A stretch of 64,000 nt of DNA from JACCZX01 sp963807155 (GTDB lineage Bacteria > Pseudomonadota > Gammaproteobacteria > Burkholderiales > Burkholderiaceae_F), in the NCBI GenBank assembly GCA_963807155.1, contig CAWEAZ010000036.1, positions 1 to 64,000 on the forward strand. The letters are read 5' to 3'. A program made the translations under genes and the position numbers. The first letter of the stretch is position 1. Every line of letters begins with the position of its first letter. This document shows, piece by piece, positions 8,833 through 17,869 of this stretch. A model generated the notes under the pieces. The model was not told the origin of the DNA. It made no database searches and saw only the letters and a program-made list of their open reading frames with translations.

Positions 8833-9528
8833 ATGGGTTATGTGTTTGCAGCGCCGCCGCAGGCGGTCGTGCCGGTTGACGGCACCAGCGAGTTGTTCCC
8901 GGTGCATCGCATCTACTGTGTGGGCCGCAACTATGCAGAACACGCGAAGGAGATGGGATTCTCCGAGCGCGACGCGCCATTTTTTTTCGCCAAACCGGCC
9001 GATGCTGTACTGCCAGTGCCGTTCGGCACAACGGGGGAGTTTCCCTATGCGAGCGAGACAGCCAACTTGCATCACGAGATCGAGCTCGTGGTTGCGATTG
9101 GCAAAAGCGGCGCCCATATCACCGCAGCGGGCGCTGCGAAGTACATCTACGGCTACGCAGTCGGGCTCGACATGACGCGGCGCGACCTGCAAATTGCATT
9201 GCGCGACAAAGGGCGTCCATGGGACGTCGCCAAAGGCTTCGATTACGCGGCGCCGATTTCACCGATCAAGACGATCGCAGGCACGGGCGAGATTCTGGGC
9301 GCGCAGATATGGCTGAACGTCAACGGCGTGCGACGGCAGGCGAGCACGACCGCGAAGCTGATTTGGAGCGTCAACGAAATCATCGAACATCTCTCGAAGT
9401 TTTTTGAGTTGCGCCCGGGTGACCTCATCTACACCGGCACGCCGGAAGGCGTCGCTGCTGTCCAGCGCGGTGACGAACTGGACGGCGGCATCGAGAAGAT
9501 TGGTGCGCTGAAAGTGAAAGTGGTCTAG
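8833..9528 (+). CDS. FAH-family hydrolase, probably fumarylpyruvate hydrolase (NagK-like)
   Basis: This 231-residue FAH-superfamily enzyme cleaves a C-C bond in ring-cleavage products using a divalent metal. The family motifs are IYCVGRNYAEHAKEMG, the metal ligands in NLHHEIELVVAIGK (Glu-x-Glu), YAVGLDMTRRDLQ, GRPWDVAKGFDYAAPI and PGDLIYTGTPEGVAAV. The short single-domain form and the downstream zeta-class GST point to the gentisate pathway, fumarylpyruvate to fumarate plus pyruvate. The start is the ATG at 8833. No gentisate 1,2-dioxygenase is in the window, so the exact substrate is inferred. It lies 19 bp upstream of the isomerase gene, which indicates an operon. Confidence 0.85.
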   Translation: MGYVFAAPPQAVVPVDGTSELFPVHRIYCVGRNYAEHAKEMGFSERDAPFFFAKPADAVLPVPFGTTGEFPYASETANLHHEIELVVAIGKSGAHITAAGAAKYIYGYAVGLDMTRRDLQIALRDKGRPWDVAKGFDYAAPISPIKTIAGTGEILGAQIWLNVNGVRRQASTTAKLIWSVNEIIEHLSKFFELRPGDLIYTGTPEGVAAVQRGDELDGGIEKIGALKVKVV

Positions 9529-9547
9529 CTACCCGGAGCTGTCGCCG

Positions 9548-10198
9548 ATGATCAAGCTCTACAACTACTTTCGAAGCTCTGCGTCGTATCGGGTTCGCAT
9601 CGCTTTGAACCTGAAGGGTCTGCCGTACGAGTACCTATCGGTGCATTTGCTAAAGGACGGGGGCCAGCAACTTGCCCCTTCCTTTCGCGCGCTGAATCCC
9701 GAGTCGCTGGTGCCGGTGCTCGACGACGATGGCGAAGTGTTGACGCAATCGCTTGCGATCATCGAGTATCTGGAAGAGACGCGGCCCGCCCCGCCGCTAC
9801 TGCCGCGCGACGCGGCCGAGCGTGCCTATGTAAGAGGTATTGCTTTGGCAATCGCGTGCGAGATTCATCCGCTCAACAATCTGCGCGTGCTGCGTTACCT
9901 GGTCAAGACGCTGGGCGCAAGTGAGGAGCAGAAGAACGCGTGGTACCGGTATTGGGTCGAGCAGGGGCTGGCATCGATCGAAGCGCGGTTGGTTGCCGAG
10001 CAACGCAGTGGCCGCTACGCACTCGGGGACGCCGTGACGCTGGCTGACGTTTTCATCGTGCCGCAGATCTTCAACGCGCAGCGCATGGACTGCAACCTTG
10101 ACGCGGTGCCGACCGTGATGCGGATTTTCGACAACTGCATGCAGCTTCCGGCTTTTGTTGATGCGCAGCCGTCCGCCCAGCCAGACGCCGGCAGCTAG
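9548..10198 (+). CDS. Maleylpyruvate/maleylacetoacetate isomerase (zeta-class GST)
   Basis: This 216-residue zeta-class glutathione transferase isomerises maleylpyruvate or maleylacetoacetate to the fumaryl form using glutathione. The N-terminal thioredoxin-like domain has the zeta signature YFRSSASYRVRIALN, with the catalytic SSxxYR element, the glutathione-binding ESLVPVL and TQSLAIIEYLEE. The C-terminal helical domain includes HPLNNLRVLRYL and the ALGDAVTLADVFIVPQ segment. It is encoded just after the FAH-family hydrolase, so the two enzymes act in sequence (isomerise, then hydrolyse). Its stop overlaps the end of the convergent mltB-like gene by 4 bp. Confidence 0.88.
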   Translation: MIKLYNYFRSSASYRVRIALNLKGLPYEYLSVHLLKDGGQQLAPSFRALNPESLVPVLDDDGEVLTQSLAIIEYLEETRPAPPLLPRDAAERAYVRGIALAIACEIHPLNNLRVLRYLVKTLGASEEQKNAWYRYWVEQGLASIEARLVAEQRSGRYALGDAVTLADVFIVPQIFNAQRMDCNLDAVPTVMRIFDNCMQLPAFVDAQPSAQPDAGS

Positions 10199-11205
10199 CG
10201 CGCAAGAGTCTGCGCAATCGCGCGCGACAGATCTACGACTGCGCTCGCATAGAAATAGCTGCGGTTGTAGTGCAGCAGCGCGCTGAAGTTCACGGTTCCT
10301 ACGCGATACAGCCGCTCGACCTCGCCGCCGTCGACAATCGGCAAGTCGATGACCAGCACCGGCGTATCCAGCGGCAGCGACACATCGCCCTCGACACCCG
10401 CTGCCAATGCATCCGACCACGTGACCACGGCATTGATGCCACGTCCGAGTGCGTCGACCGTAGCTTCGTCAGTTGTCGCATCAAAAACGATCGGGGTATC
10501 GCGCTGCCATCCATGCGCAACCAGAAAGTTTGCCACCGAGCCGATCGCGTCAGCGGCGCTGTTGGTCAAGTCAATGCGCCCATCGCCATCGAAATCGACT
10601 GCATGGCGACGGATGGAGCCGGGCATGAACTGCGGGAGGCCAAGCGCGCCTGCATACGACCCCCTGATAGCCAACGGATCGGCGTTCTGCTCGCGCACCA
10701 GCAGGAAAAATTCGGTCAGCTGCTGCCGGTAGTACTCGGCGCGGCGCAGGTAGTCGAACGAGAGGGTGACCAGCGCATCGAGCGTACGGAAGTTGCCGGT
10801 GATCCGGCCGTAATGCGTCTCTACGCCGATGATCGCTGCGATGATTTCGGCCGGTACGCCGAACTCGCGCTGCGCTCGCTCCAGCGTCGCTTGATGTTGG
10901 CGCACAAACGCGGCGCCCGCATGCACGCGCGGCTCGTCCAGGTAGCGCGCGCGATAGTCGAGCCAGTTACGCTGGCCGAACGCGATCGGCGGCTGCATGT
11001 AGCGCTCCACCGCCGGCGAGTAGCGCGCCTGGCTGAACCAGCGCTCGACACGCTGGCGTTCGAAACCGTGCTGTGTCGTCAACTCGTCGATGAACTGCAG
11101 CACCTCCGCGCGTTTCAGATAAGGAGTGCGCGCCTCGGCGAGCGCGGGGGACGCGATTGCCATCAGCGCTAGCGCTGCCAGCATCGAGCGCCGCTGGTGC
11201 TTCAT
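10195..11205 (-). CDS. mltB: Membrane-bound lytic murein transglycosylase B
   Basis: MltB cleaves the MurNAc-GlcNAc bond of peptidoglycan, forming 1,6-anhydro-MurNAc. The chosen ATG at 11205 gives a 336-residue precursor with a basic start (MKHQRR), a hydrophobic segment and a cleavage site near ASPALA. No lipobox Cys is visible, so this may be a soluble periplasmic form. The catalytic Glu is E129 in GVETHYGR, and GSYAGALGLPQFMPGS and the DFDGDGRIDL calcium-loop-like segment are typical of the family. It sits 7 bp after the TgpA gene on the same strand, at the end of the MoxR-DUF58-TgpA-MltB operon. Confidence 0.9.
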   Translation of the reverse strand: MKHQRRSMLAALALMAIASPALAEARTPYLKRAEVLQFIDELTTQHGFERQRVERWFSQARYSPAVERYMQPPIAFGQRNWLDYRARYLDEPRVHAGAAFVRQHQATLERAQREFGVPAEIIAAIIGVETHYGRITGNFRTLDALVTLSFDYLRRAEYYRQQLTEFFLLVREQNADPLAIRGSYAGALGLPQFMPGSIRRHAVDFDGDGRIDLTNSAADAIGSVANFLVAHGWQRDTPIVFDATTDEATVDALGRGINAVVTWSDALAAGVEGDVSLPLDTPVLVIDLPIVDGGEVERLYRVGTVNFSALLHYNRSYFYASAVVDLSRAIAQTLAR

Positions 11206-11212
11206 GCCCGGC

Positions 11213-13318
11213 TCATCCACCAATGCTGCGCGGGCGAAATTCGCGAATCGCGCGGCGCAGCGCGCGGACATCGGCGCGCGCAACGCCTTCGGACGTTCGC
11301 GAATATCGCATCCGTTCGATACGCGACAGCAGCTTGCGCGCACGCTTGGCGTCGTCCGGTACGAGCGCTCGTTTGCTGCGCGCATACAACTCTCGTGGCC
11401 CCAGATGTTCTGCCGTCCTGACTCCGGCGCGATCAAGCCGATCGCGCATCAATCGAAACGCGTCTCCCAACGGATCGCGCTCGGTACGGGTGCGCAACGA
11501 GAACATGGCCATCACCGCAAGCACGATTGCTACCAGGACCGCCAGTACCAACGACAGGCTTTCCCAACTAGGCGTTAGCCCGAGCAGCCCGATCAACTCG
11601 CGCTGGCGCTCCTGCGAGTACGACAGCACCCACTGGTTCCACGAGTTTTGCACCGCCTCCCAATTGAACCGTATTGAGCGCAGCCACGTAAAGGTGCTCG
11701 TGGCGCCGGGCAGCGTGATACCCGCTTGGCGTGCCATTTCGCTTGCCCCCTGATCGATGCGCACGGGTGCAACGACTGCTGTCGGATCGACGCGTACCCA
11801 GCCGCGACCCTGTAGCCATACTTCGGACCATGCGTGCGCGTCGGATTGCCGGATCGTCATGAAGCGATCGACGGGATTGACCTCGCCGCCCTGGTAACCG
11901 GTAACGATCCGCGCCGGAACGTCGAGCGCGCGCATCAGGAATACGAAAGCCGACGCATAGTGTTCGCAGTAACCCTGCCGCGTGTCGAACAGAAACTCGT
12001 CGATCGAATTTCGACCCAACCTTGGCGGTGACAGCGTGTACTGATAGCCGCCGCGCCGCAGGTGCTCGAGCGTCGCGCGCACGCGGTCGGCGTCGTTGCC
12101 CGAGCGGGTGCGAATTTCCTCTGCCAATTCCAGCGTGCGCGGGTTGTACGTTGGCGGCAAATCCAGCCAGTTGCGCCGTTCGGCGGCGCTCGAATCGGCG
12201 TTGAGGCGGTACGTTATGTACGAACGCATGTCGTAGCGCAAGCGCTGGCGAACCAGGTCGTTTGTAAGGATCCTCATATCCGATGTGATGCGTGGCGTAA
12301 ATTCGCTGGTCACTGGCAGCATCGCGGGCGCGTCGAGCGCAAACAGCCAGTCGCGGCTATGCGGCTCAAGCGTCACGGTGTACGCAACTGCCGAACGAGC
12401 GTCGCCTTGAATTGACGGATTTGCCGCTTCGCCCGCCCGTTGCTGTAGCGGTGTCCATCTGCGACCATCGAACGTGCCGAACACCGGCCCGCGCCAGTAA
12501 AGCTTGTCGTTACTCGGTGGTACGCCATCGAACTTGGCGCGAAATGCGATTTCGGTCGATTCGAGCAACTTGCTGATCGTCCCGGGCGACATCGAGTTCG
12601 ACAGTCCCGTATTGCCGCTCGCCGAGTCCCCGGGCGTGCCCCACAGCGGGCCCGAGATGCGAGGGAACAATACAAATAAGACGGCGGTCAACGGCACCGC
12701 CTTCAGCAACGTCAGCCCGACCATCTTGAACTTGCGTCCGGCAGGCAAGTCGGTTTCATCGAGGTTCACGCTGATCAATACGAAGAACAGGGCAGTTACC
12801 CCAAGCAACGCCATTGCTGCCACGTGTATTTCCTGGCCGTTCAGAAACTGCGTTAACAAAATGAAGAACGACAGGAAGATGACGACGAAAATGTCACGCC
12901 GCGCTCGCATCTCGAGCAGTTTCAACGCCATTAGCAGCAGCAGGAAGGTCACACCCGCCTGTTGGCCGACAAGGGTACGGTACTGCAGGTAGACCGCGGC
13001 ACTGGCAGCGATCAACAGTGGAAACATCAAAAGGCGGCTCGGGATCGGACGCTGCGTCACCGTCAGGAACGCGCGCCAGACGAGAAGCAATACGAGAACT
13101 GCTGTCGCCCACCACACCAGATGCTCGAAGTGCGGAATGACGACGAAGGTGACCGCGAGCAATAACACCAGCATGTCGCGCCGCTCGCGTGCCGCGCTCG
13201 ACACCTGAGGTGCAAACAGCAGCGCAAACGGCGCGAAGAACCGCGCAAGCTTGGCGCGCCGCGTGAGGGCAGGTTGAGCAACTGCGGACATCCGGCCGTT
13301 ATCCGATGCAAACGGCAA
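11213..13318 (-). CDS. TgpA-type transmembrane transglutaminase-like protein (DUF3488)
   Basis: This 701-residue inner-membrane protein has an N-terminal block of about seven hydrophobic segments (residues 48-220, DUF3488), a periplasmic transglutaminase-like domain, one membrane helix near residue 600, and a cytoplasmic tail (DUF4129-like). The catalytic triad is visible as C451 in RQGYCEHYASAF, H496 in SDAHAWSEVW and D511 in RVDPTA. TgpA is essential in Pseudomonas aeruginosa and is thought to act on cell-envelope peptides, but its substrate is unknown. It overlaps the DUF58 gene, and ATG codons at 13318 and 13291 are both possible starts. Confidence 0.88.
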   Translation of the reverse strand: MPFASDNGRMSAVAQPALTRRAKLARFFAPFALLFAPQVSSAARERRDMLVLLLAVTFVVIPHFEHLVWWATAVLVLLLVWRAFLTVTQRPIPSRLLMFPLLIAASAAVYLQYRTLVGQQAGVTFLLLLMALKLLEMRARRDIFVVIFLSFFILLTQFLNGQEIHVAAMALLGVTALFFVLISVNLDETDLPAGRKFKMVGLTLLKAVPLTAVLFVLFPRISGPLWGTPGDSASGNTGLSNSMSPGTISKLLESTEIAFRAKFDGVPPSNDKLYWRGPVFGTFDGRRWTPLQQRAGEAANPSIQGDARSAVAYTVTLEPHSRDWLFALDAPAMLPVTSEFTPRITSDMRILTNDLVRQRLRYDMRSYITYRLNADSSAAERRNWLDLPPTYNPRTLELAEEIRTRSGNDADRVRATLEHLRRGGYQYTLSPPRLGRNSIDEFLFDTRQGYCEHYASAFVFLMRALDVPARIVTGYQGGEVNPVDRFMTIRQSDAHAWSEVWLQGRGWVRVDPTAVVAPVRIDQGASEMARQAGITLPGATSTFTWLRSIRFNWEAVQNSWNQWVLSYSQERQRELIGLLGLTPSWESLSLVLAVLVAIVLAVMAMFSLRTRTERDPLGDAFRLMRDRLDRAGVRTAEHLGPRELYARSKRALVPDDAKRARKLLSRIERMRYSRTSEGVARADVRALRRAIREFRPRSIGG

Positions 13319-14328
13319 GCGCCGTCAGGCAATGTTCGCGATGCGCGGCACCGCTGCCGATGAAAATCATCGCGTCAGGAAGCTTCAATCCGTAGCGCAT
13401 ATGCGAAGCATCGGCATCGAGCACCCACCGTGTCAAGCGCGACAGCTTCCCCTCGATGCCGAGCACCTCGGGTAGCTCGCCATAGTCGAGCATCAACTCG
13501 CCGCCGCCGGCCGCCTCGAACTGCTTGACCGACAGTTCGTCGGAGCGCGCGGCGAGCTTCCACGCAATCATCTTTTGCGCATCGCCCGGCTGATACGGTC
13601 GCACCCCTGCGAAGTCATCGCCGCTGGAACGCCATGCCTGCTGCTTCGCCGACCCCGGCGCCCGTGAACGGCATCGCTGGCGCGTCGAATTCCGGCGCCG
13701 GATAGACCATCGCGGTTAACGCTGGTGTGAAATACGCCCACGCACGCCACAGCCCGAACGGATAGCGCGTCTCAAGCGTGATGCGCTGCGCGGGCAGCCG
13801 ACCCCGAATCGGCGCAGGCAAAGGCACTGCGACCGTGCGCAAACCGCGCGCAGGCAGCTCAATCGTGATCGTCGGAAGCTCGCGCTCGCGCGGCGCCCTG
13901 CTGAAAAAGCGGATGAAGAAGAGGCCGGGCTCCGAGGGCTCGCAAACGAAAACCGCAACGCAAAGCGGTCGACGGTCGTCGGATTGGTCACGTTGATTTC
14001 GAACGCAGCCACGTCACCCGCGTAGACCGGCTCAACCTGCACGCCACGAATGACGATCTGGGCGAGGTTCGAATGCGTGTTGTGCATGCCGACGACCGCC
14101 ATGCTGGCTACGAGAAACGTCAGCAGATAGCCCAGCTGCAACATGTAGTTGATCGAGCCGATCAGACAGAATCAGCGTGACGACGCCGAAAGCAACGCCC
14201 GGCGCAGTAGGCAGGATGTATACGCGGCGCCGATCCAGTGTGACGTCGCCTGCCTCGGGGCCATGTCGGCCAGCGATCCAGTCGGCAATCTTCACGACCA
14301 CCGCGTTAGCGGCAATACTCATCGCCAC
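13299..14328 (-). CDS. DUF58 domain membrane protein, three frameshifts
   Basis: The pieces together match one DUF58 protein of about 335-345 residues: two N-terminal membrane segments (GVAFGVVTLIL...GSINYMLQLGYLLTFLVASMAVVG), a beta-rich domain (VEPVYAGDVAAFEINVTNPT), then the conserved DDFAGVRPYQPGDAQKMIAWKLAARSDEL motif split by a shift. The breaks are near 14166 (an extra A), 13949-13952 (an AAAA run) and 13619-13624. DUF58 proteins are vWA-like partners of MoxR ATPases. The start is GTG 14328 or ATG 14322, overlapping the moxR stop. Three breaks in a gene whose neighbours are intact suggests consensus error, though decay cannot be excluded. Confidence 0.75.
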
Positions 14329-15251
14329 TAGGGTACCGGTACTGCGGCGATCAGCTGAGACACCAGCTCCTTGCCGTGCAGCGCGCGGCCGGTCTCACGA
14401 CTGGTCGCGTGCAATCGATGCCCGGCTACACACGGCATGATGTTTTGCACGTCTTCGGGAATCACGTGTTCGCGACCGTCGAGCCACGCCCACGCGCGAG
14501 CTGCGGCGAGCAGTGCCAAGCCACCACGCGGGCTTAATCCTTCCGCGTATTTGCCTGAGGCGCGCGTGTGCGCAATCAACGACTGCACGTAGTCGAGCAG
14601 CGCAGCGGACACGTAGACCTTCTTGGCTTCCGCCTGTGCAGCCAGTAGATCGGCAGGTCGCGCGGTGGCATCGAGCGACTTCAGCATGTCGCGCCGCGCT
14701 TCGCCGGACAATAGCGAGCGCTCGGCCGCCCGGTCCGGGTAGCCCAAGCTGATGCACATCAGAAAACGATCGAGCTGTGATTCAGGCAGCGGAAACGTGC
14801 CGACCTGATGCAGCGGATTTTGCGTCGCAATCACGAAGAACGGATTCGGCAGCGGACGCGACAAGCCATCGACCGAAACCTGGCTTTCCTCCATCGCTTC
14901 GAGCAGTGCACTTTGCGTTTTCGGACTGGCGCGATTGATCTCGTCGGCCAGCAGCACTTCAGTGAAAATCGGCCCGGGATGGAACACGAACTGCCCGCTG
15001 TTGCGCTCATAAACCGAGACGCCAATCACGTCCGACGGCAGCAAATCGCTGGTGAACTGTATGCGCCGAAACGGCAGCCCCATCGAGATCGCTATCGCGT
15101 GCGCCATCGTGGTCTTGCCGACGCCCGGTGCGTCTTCGATCAGCAGATGCCCGCCAGCCAGCAGGCACGTCAGGCTCTGCCGGATCTGCAGCGTCTTGCC
15201 GACGATGATCTGGCCGATCTGCGTGGCGGTCGAGCGAAACTTCACTAACAT
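14328..15251 (-). CDS. MoxR-family AAA+ ATPase
   Basis: This is a 307-residue MoxR ATPase. Walker A is GAPGVGKTTMAHA, Walker B is VLLADEINRA, sensor 1 lies in PFFVIATQNP, and sensor 2 in the GLSPRGGLALLAAAR region. MoxR proteins act as chaperone-like ATPases with vWA or DUF58 partners in maturation of envelope or metal enzymes. Here it heads the operon MoxR-DUF58-TgpA-MltB, a common proteobacterial arrangement that suggests a role in envelope or peptidoglycan homeostasis. It is divergent from the HDAC-family gene with only a 26-bp gap. Confidence 0.92.
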   Translation of the reverse strand: MLVKFRSTATQIGQIIVGKTLQIRQSLTCLLAGGHLLIEDAPGVGKTTMAHAIAISMGLPFRRIQFTSDLLPSDVIGVSVYERNSGQFVFHPGPIFTEVLLADEINRASPKTQSALLEAMEESQVSVDGLSRPLPNPFFVIATQNPLHQVGTFPLPESQLDRFLMCISLGYPDRAAERSLLSGEARRDMLKSLDATARPADLLAAQAEAKKVYVSAALLDYVQSLIAHTRASGKYAEGLSPRGGLALLAAARAWAWLDGREHVIPEDVQNIMPCVAGHRLHATSRETGRALHGKELVSQLIAAVPVP

Positions 15252-15277
15252 GGCGCCGTTGGTCTGGGAGACAGTGA

Positions 15278-16204
15278 ATGCTGCAGACGGGTTTGTTCAC
15301 GCATCGCGATTGTTCGCAGCACGAGATGGGATCGTGGCACCCGGAATGCCCCGAGCGGCTCGCCGCAATTTCGGATCATCTGATCTCGACGGGCATCGCA
15401 CCGCATCTGAAGCATTTCGATGCGCCGCTCGCGTCGACTCAAGCGTTGCAGCGGGCGCACAGCGCCGATTACGTTGCACGCTTGCAGTCTAGCGTACCGA
15501 CCGAGGGTTATCGGCCACTCGATCCCGACACGTCGATGAACTCGCATTCGCTGAATGCAGCGCTGCGCGCTGCCGGTGCAGTGGTCGACGCAGCCGAGCG
15601 CGTCGCCAACGGTGAGATCGCCAATGCATTTTGCGCGGTGCGCCCGCCGGGACACCACGCACGCAAATCTGCGGCGATGGGGTTTTGCATCTTCAACAGC
15701 ATCGCCGTCGGCGCGCGCCATGCGTCGGGCGCGCTCGGCTTCGAGCGTGTCGCGATCATCGATTTCGATGTGCATCATGGCAATGGAACCGAGGAAATTT
15801 TTTCGGACGACGAGAAGGTGCTGATGGCGAGCTTTTTCCAACATCCGTTTTATCCCTACAGCGGCACCGGCAACCATGCGAAAAACATGGTGAACGTGCC
15901 GCTTCCAGCGGGAACCAAGGGCGGTGTGGCGAGGCAGGTAGTCGATGAAGTGTGGTTACCTCGGCTTAACGAGTTCGAGCCGCAGATGATTTTCATCTCG
16001 GCGGGCTTCGACGCGCACCGCGAGGATGGGCTTGGCCAGATGGGATTGGTCGAAGCTGATTACACGTACATCACCGAGCGGCTGATGGAAGTAGCCGATG
16101 AGCATGCCGGAGGGAGGATCGTGAGTTCGTTGGAGGGTGGCTACAACTTGAGTGCGTTGGGGCGCAGCGCTGCGGCGCACGTCAAAGCGCTGGCGCGCTT
16201 ATGA
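15278..16204 (+). CDS. Histone-deacetylase family deacylase
   Basis: This 308-residue member of the arginase/deacetylase fold removes acetyl or acyl groups from amines using zinc. Visible active-site features are the two catalytic histidines in RPPGHHARK, the zinc ligands in IIDFDVHHGNGTEEIF (Asp and His) and the third ligand in ISAGFDAHREDGLGQM. Bacterial relatives act on acetylpolyamines, acetoin-pathway enzymes or unknown small acyl-amines. The last codons overlap the ATG of the acyl-CoA ligase in an ATGA arrangement, so the two are translationally coupled, suggesting the released acyl group is re-activated. The substrate is not determinable from sequence. Confidence 0.9.
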   Translation: MLQTGLFTHRDCSQHEMGSWHPECPERLAAISDHLISTGIAPHLKHFDAPLASTQALQRAHSADYVARLQSSVPTEGYRPLDPDTSMNSHSLNAALRAAGAVVDAAERVANGEIANAFCAVRPPGHHARKSAAMGFCIFNSIAVGARHASGALGFERVAIIDFDVHHGNGTEEIFSDDEKVLMASFFQHPFYPYSGTGNHAKNMVNVPLPAGTKGGVARQVVDEVWLPRLNEFEPQMIFISAGFDAHREDGLGQMGLVEADYTYITERLMEVADEHAGGRIVSSLEGGYNLSALGRSAAAHVKALARL

Positions 16205-17856
16205 AGCGCAACCTGTTCGATAGCGGACTCGATCAGAACCCGGCCAATTTTGCTCCGCTGTCGCCGCTGCCGTTTCTGCAGCGCTCGGCAACTGTGTTTC
16301 CGGCGTTGCCTGCGATCGTTCACGGCCGCGGAAAGAATGCACTGCGACTGACGTGGTCGGAGTTGTATCGCCGCTGTCGTCTGCTTGCGTCCGCGCTCGC
16401 GCAACGCGGGATCGGGCGCGGCGATACGGTTGCGGTGATGCTGCCGAATACGCCGGCGATGGTCGAAGCGCACTTCGGCGTTCCAATGACCGGAGCGGTG
16501 CTCAATGCACTGAACACCCGGCTTGATGCCGCCTCGATCGCGTTTCAGCTGAATCACGGCGAGGCTAAGGTCTTGATTACCGACCGCGAGTTCGCGCCGA
16601 CGATCAAAGCCGCATTGCCGAGTGTTGAGGGCAAGTTGCTGATCATCGACGTCGATGACCCGGTGTACGACGGTGCCGGTGAACGGACTGGCGTTATCGA
16701 CTATGAAGCGTTTCTGGCTGAAGGCAATGCCGATTACGCGTGGGATGCGCCGGCCGACGAATGGGACGCCATCTCCTTGAACTACACCTCGGGCACGACG
16801 GGCAACCCGAAAGGCGTCGTTTACTCGCACCGCGGCGCCTACACCAACGCAGTGTCGAACGTACTCGTCTGGGCGATGCCGCCGCACCCTGTGTACTTGT
16901 GGACGCTGCCGATGTTTCACTGCAATGGCTGGTGTTTCCCGTGGACGATCGCGGCGATGGCAGGTACTCACGTTTGTCTGCGCAAGGTTGAGGCACAAGC
17001 AATCTTTGACGCCATTCGTGAGCACAAGGTGACGCACTATTGCGGTGCCCCGATCGTGCACTCACTGCTTGTTAGCGCACCGGACGAAATGAAGCAGGGC
17101 ATTACACACAAGGTGCACGCGATGGTTGCGGCGGCCGCACCGCCTGCTTCGATGATTGAAGGCATGGATCGAATCGGGTTCGATCTGACGCATGTGTACG
17201 GACTGACGGAAACCTACGGCCCCGCCACCGTATGCGCGAAGCAGCCGGAATGGGCGACGCTCGATGTCGGCGAGCGTGCGATGAAAAACAGCCGCCAGGG
17301 CGTGCGCTCGACCCTTGAAGAAGCCGTTGCGGTACTCGATCCCGATTCGATGCAACCCGTGCCGCCTGACGGCGAAACGATCGGTGAAATCATGTTCCGC
17401 GGCAACATCATGATGAAGGGCTACTTGAAGAACGACGCCGCGACTAGCGAAGCGTTTCACGGCGGCTGGTTTCATACTGGCGATCTCGCCGTCGTCCAGC
17501 CCGATGGTTATCTGCGCATCAAGGATCGCAGCAAGGACATCATCATCTCTGGCGGGGAGAACATATCTTCGATTGAAGTCGAAGACGCGTTGTATCGACA
17601 TCCTGCAGTCGTCGCAGCAGCGGTGGTCGCGCAGCCCGATCCGCGCTGGGGCGAGGTGCCATGCGCATTCGTCGAGCTGAAAGAAGGCGCGGAGCTGACT
17701 GAGCAAGAGCTACAGCAACATTGCCGTAAGCACCTTGCCGGGTTCAAGATGCCAAAGCGGATTGTCTTTGGCGCGCTGCCGAAAACATCTACCGGCAAGA
17801 TTCAGAAGTTCTTGTTGCGTCAGCAGGCGAAATCGACTGCGGCGATCGACGTGTAG
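16201..17856 (+). CDS. Acyl-CoA synthetase (AMP-forming, AlkK/medium-chain-like)
   Basis: This 551-residue member of the ANL superfamily activates a carboxylic acid to its CoA thioester with ATP. It has the P-loop-like YTSGTTGNPKG, the A5 motif VYGLTETYGPATV, A8 FHTGDLAVVQPDGYLRIKDR with SKDIIISGGENIS, and the catalytic A10 Lys in LPKTSTGKIQKF. The overall pattern, including LPMFHCNGWCFPW, resembles medium-chain or 3-methylmercaptopropionate-type ligases (AlkK, DmdB). It overlaps the deacylase by 4 bp and is followed after 13 bp by an enoyl-CoA hydratase, forming a three-gene acyl-processing operon. The chain length is uncertain. Confidence 0.9.
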   Translation: MKRNLFDSGLDQNPANFAPLSPLPFLQRSATVFPALPAIVHGRGKNALRLTWSELYRRCRLLASALAQRGIGRGDTVAVMLPNTPAMVEAHFGVPMTGAVLNALNTRLDAASIAFQLNHGEAKVLITDREFAPTIKAALPSVEGKLLIIDVDDPVYDGAGERTGVIDYEAFLAEGNADYAWDAPADEWDAISLNYTSGTTGNPKGVVYSHRGAYTNAVSNVLVWAMPPHPVYLWTLPMFHCNGWCFPWTIAAMAGTHVCLRKVEAQAIFDAIREHKVTHYCGAPIVHSLLVSAPDEMKQGITHKVHAMVAAAAPPASMIEGMDRIGFDLTHVYGLTETYGPATVCAKQPEWATLDVGERAMKNSRQGVRSTLEEAVAVLDPDSMQPVPPDGETIGEIMFRGNIMMKGYLKNDAATSEAFHGGWFHTGDLAVVQPDGYLRIKDRSKDIIISGGENISSIEVEDALYRHPAVVAAAVVAQPDPRWGEVPCAFVELKEGAELTEQELQQHCRKHLAGFKMPKRIVFGALPKTSTGKIQKFLLRQQAKSTAAIDV

Positions 17857-17869
17857 GGAGTACAAATGA

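Noticed and set aside
16141..17061. A 306-codon open frame on the minus strand opposite the acyl-CoA ligase
   Set aside because: It runs antisense to an intact ANL enzyme with full motif conservation; its sequence is Arg/His-rich and resembles no family.
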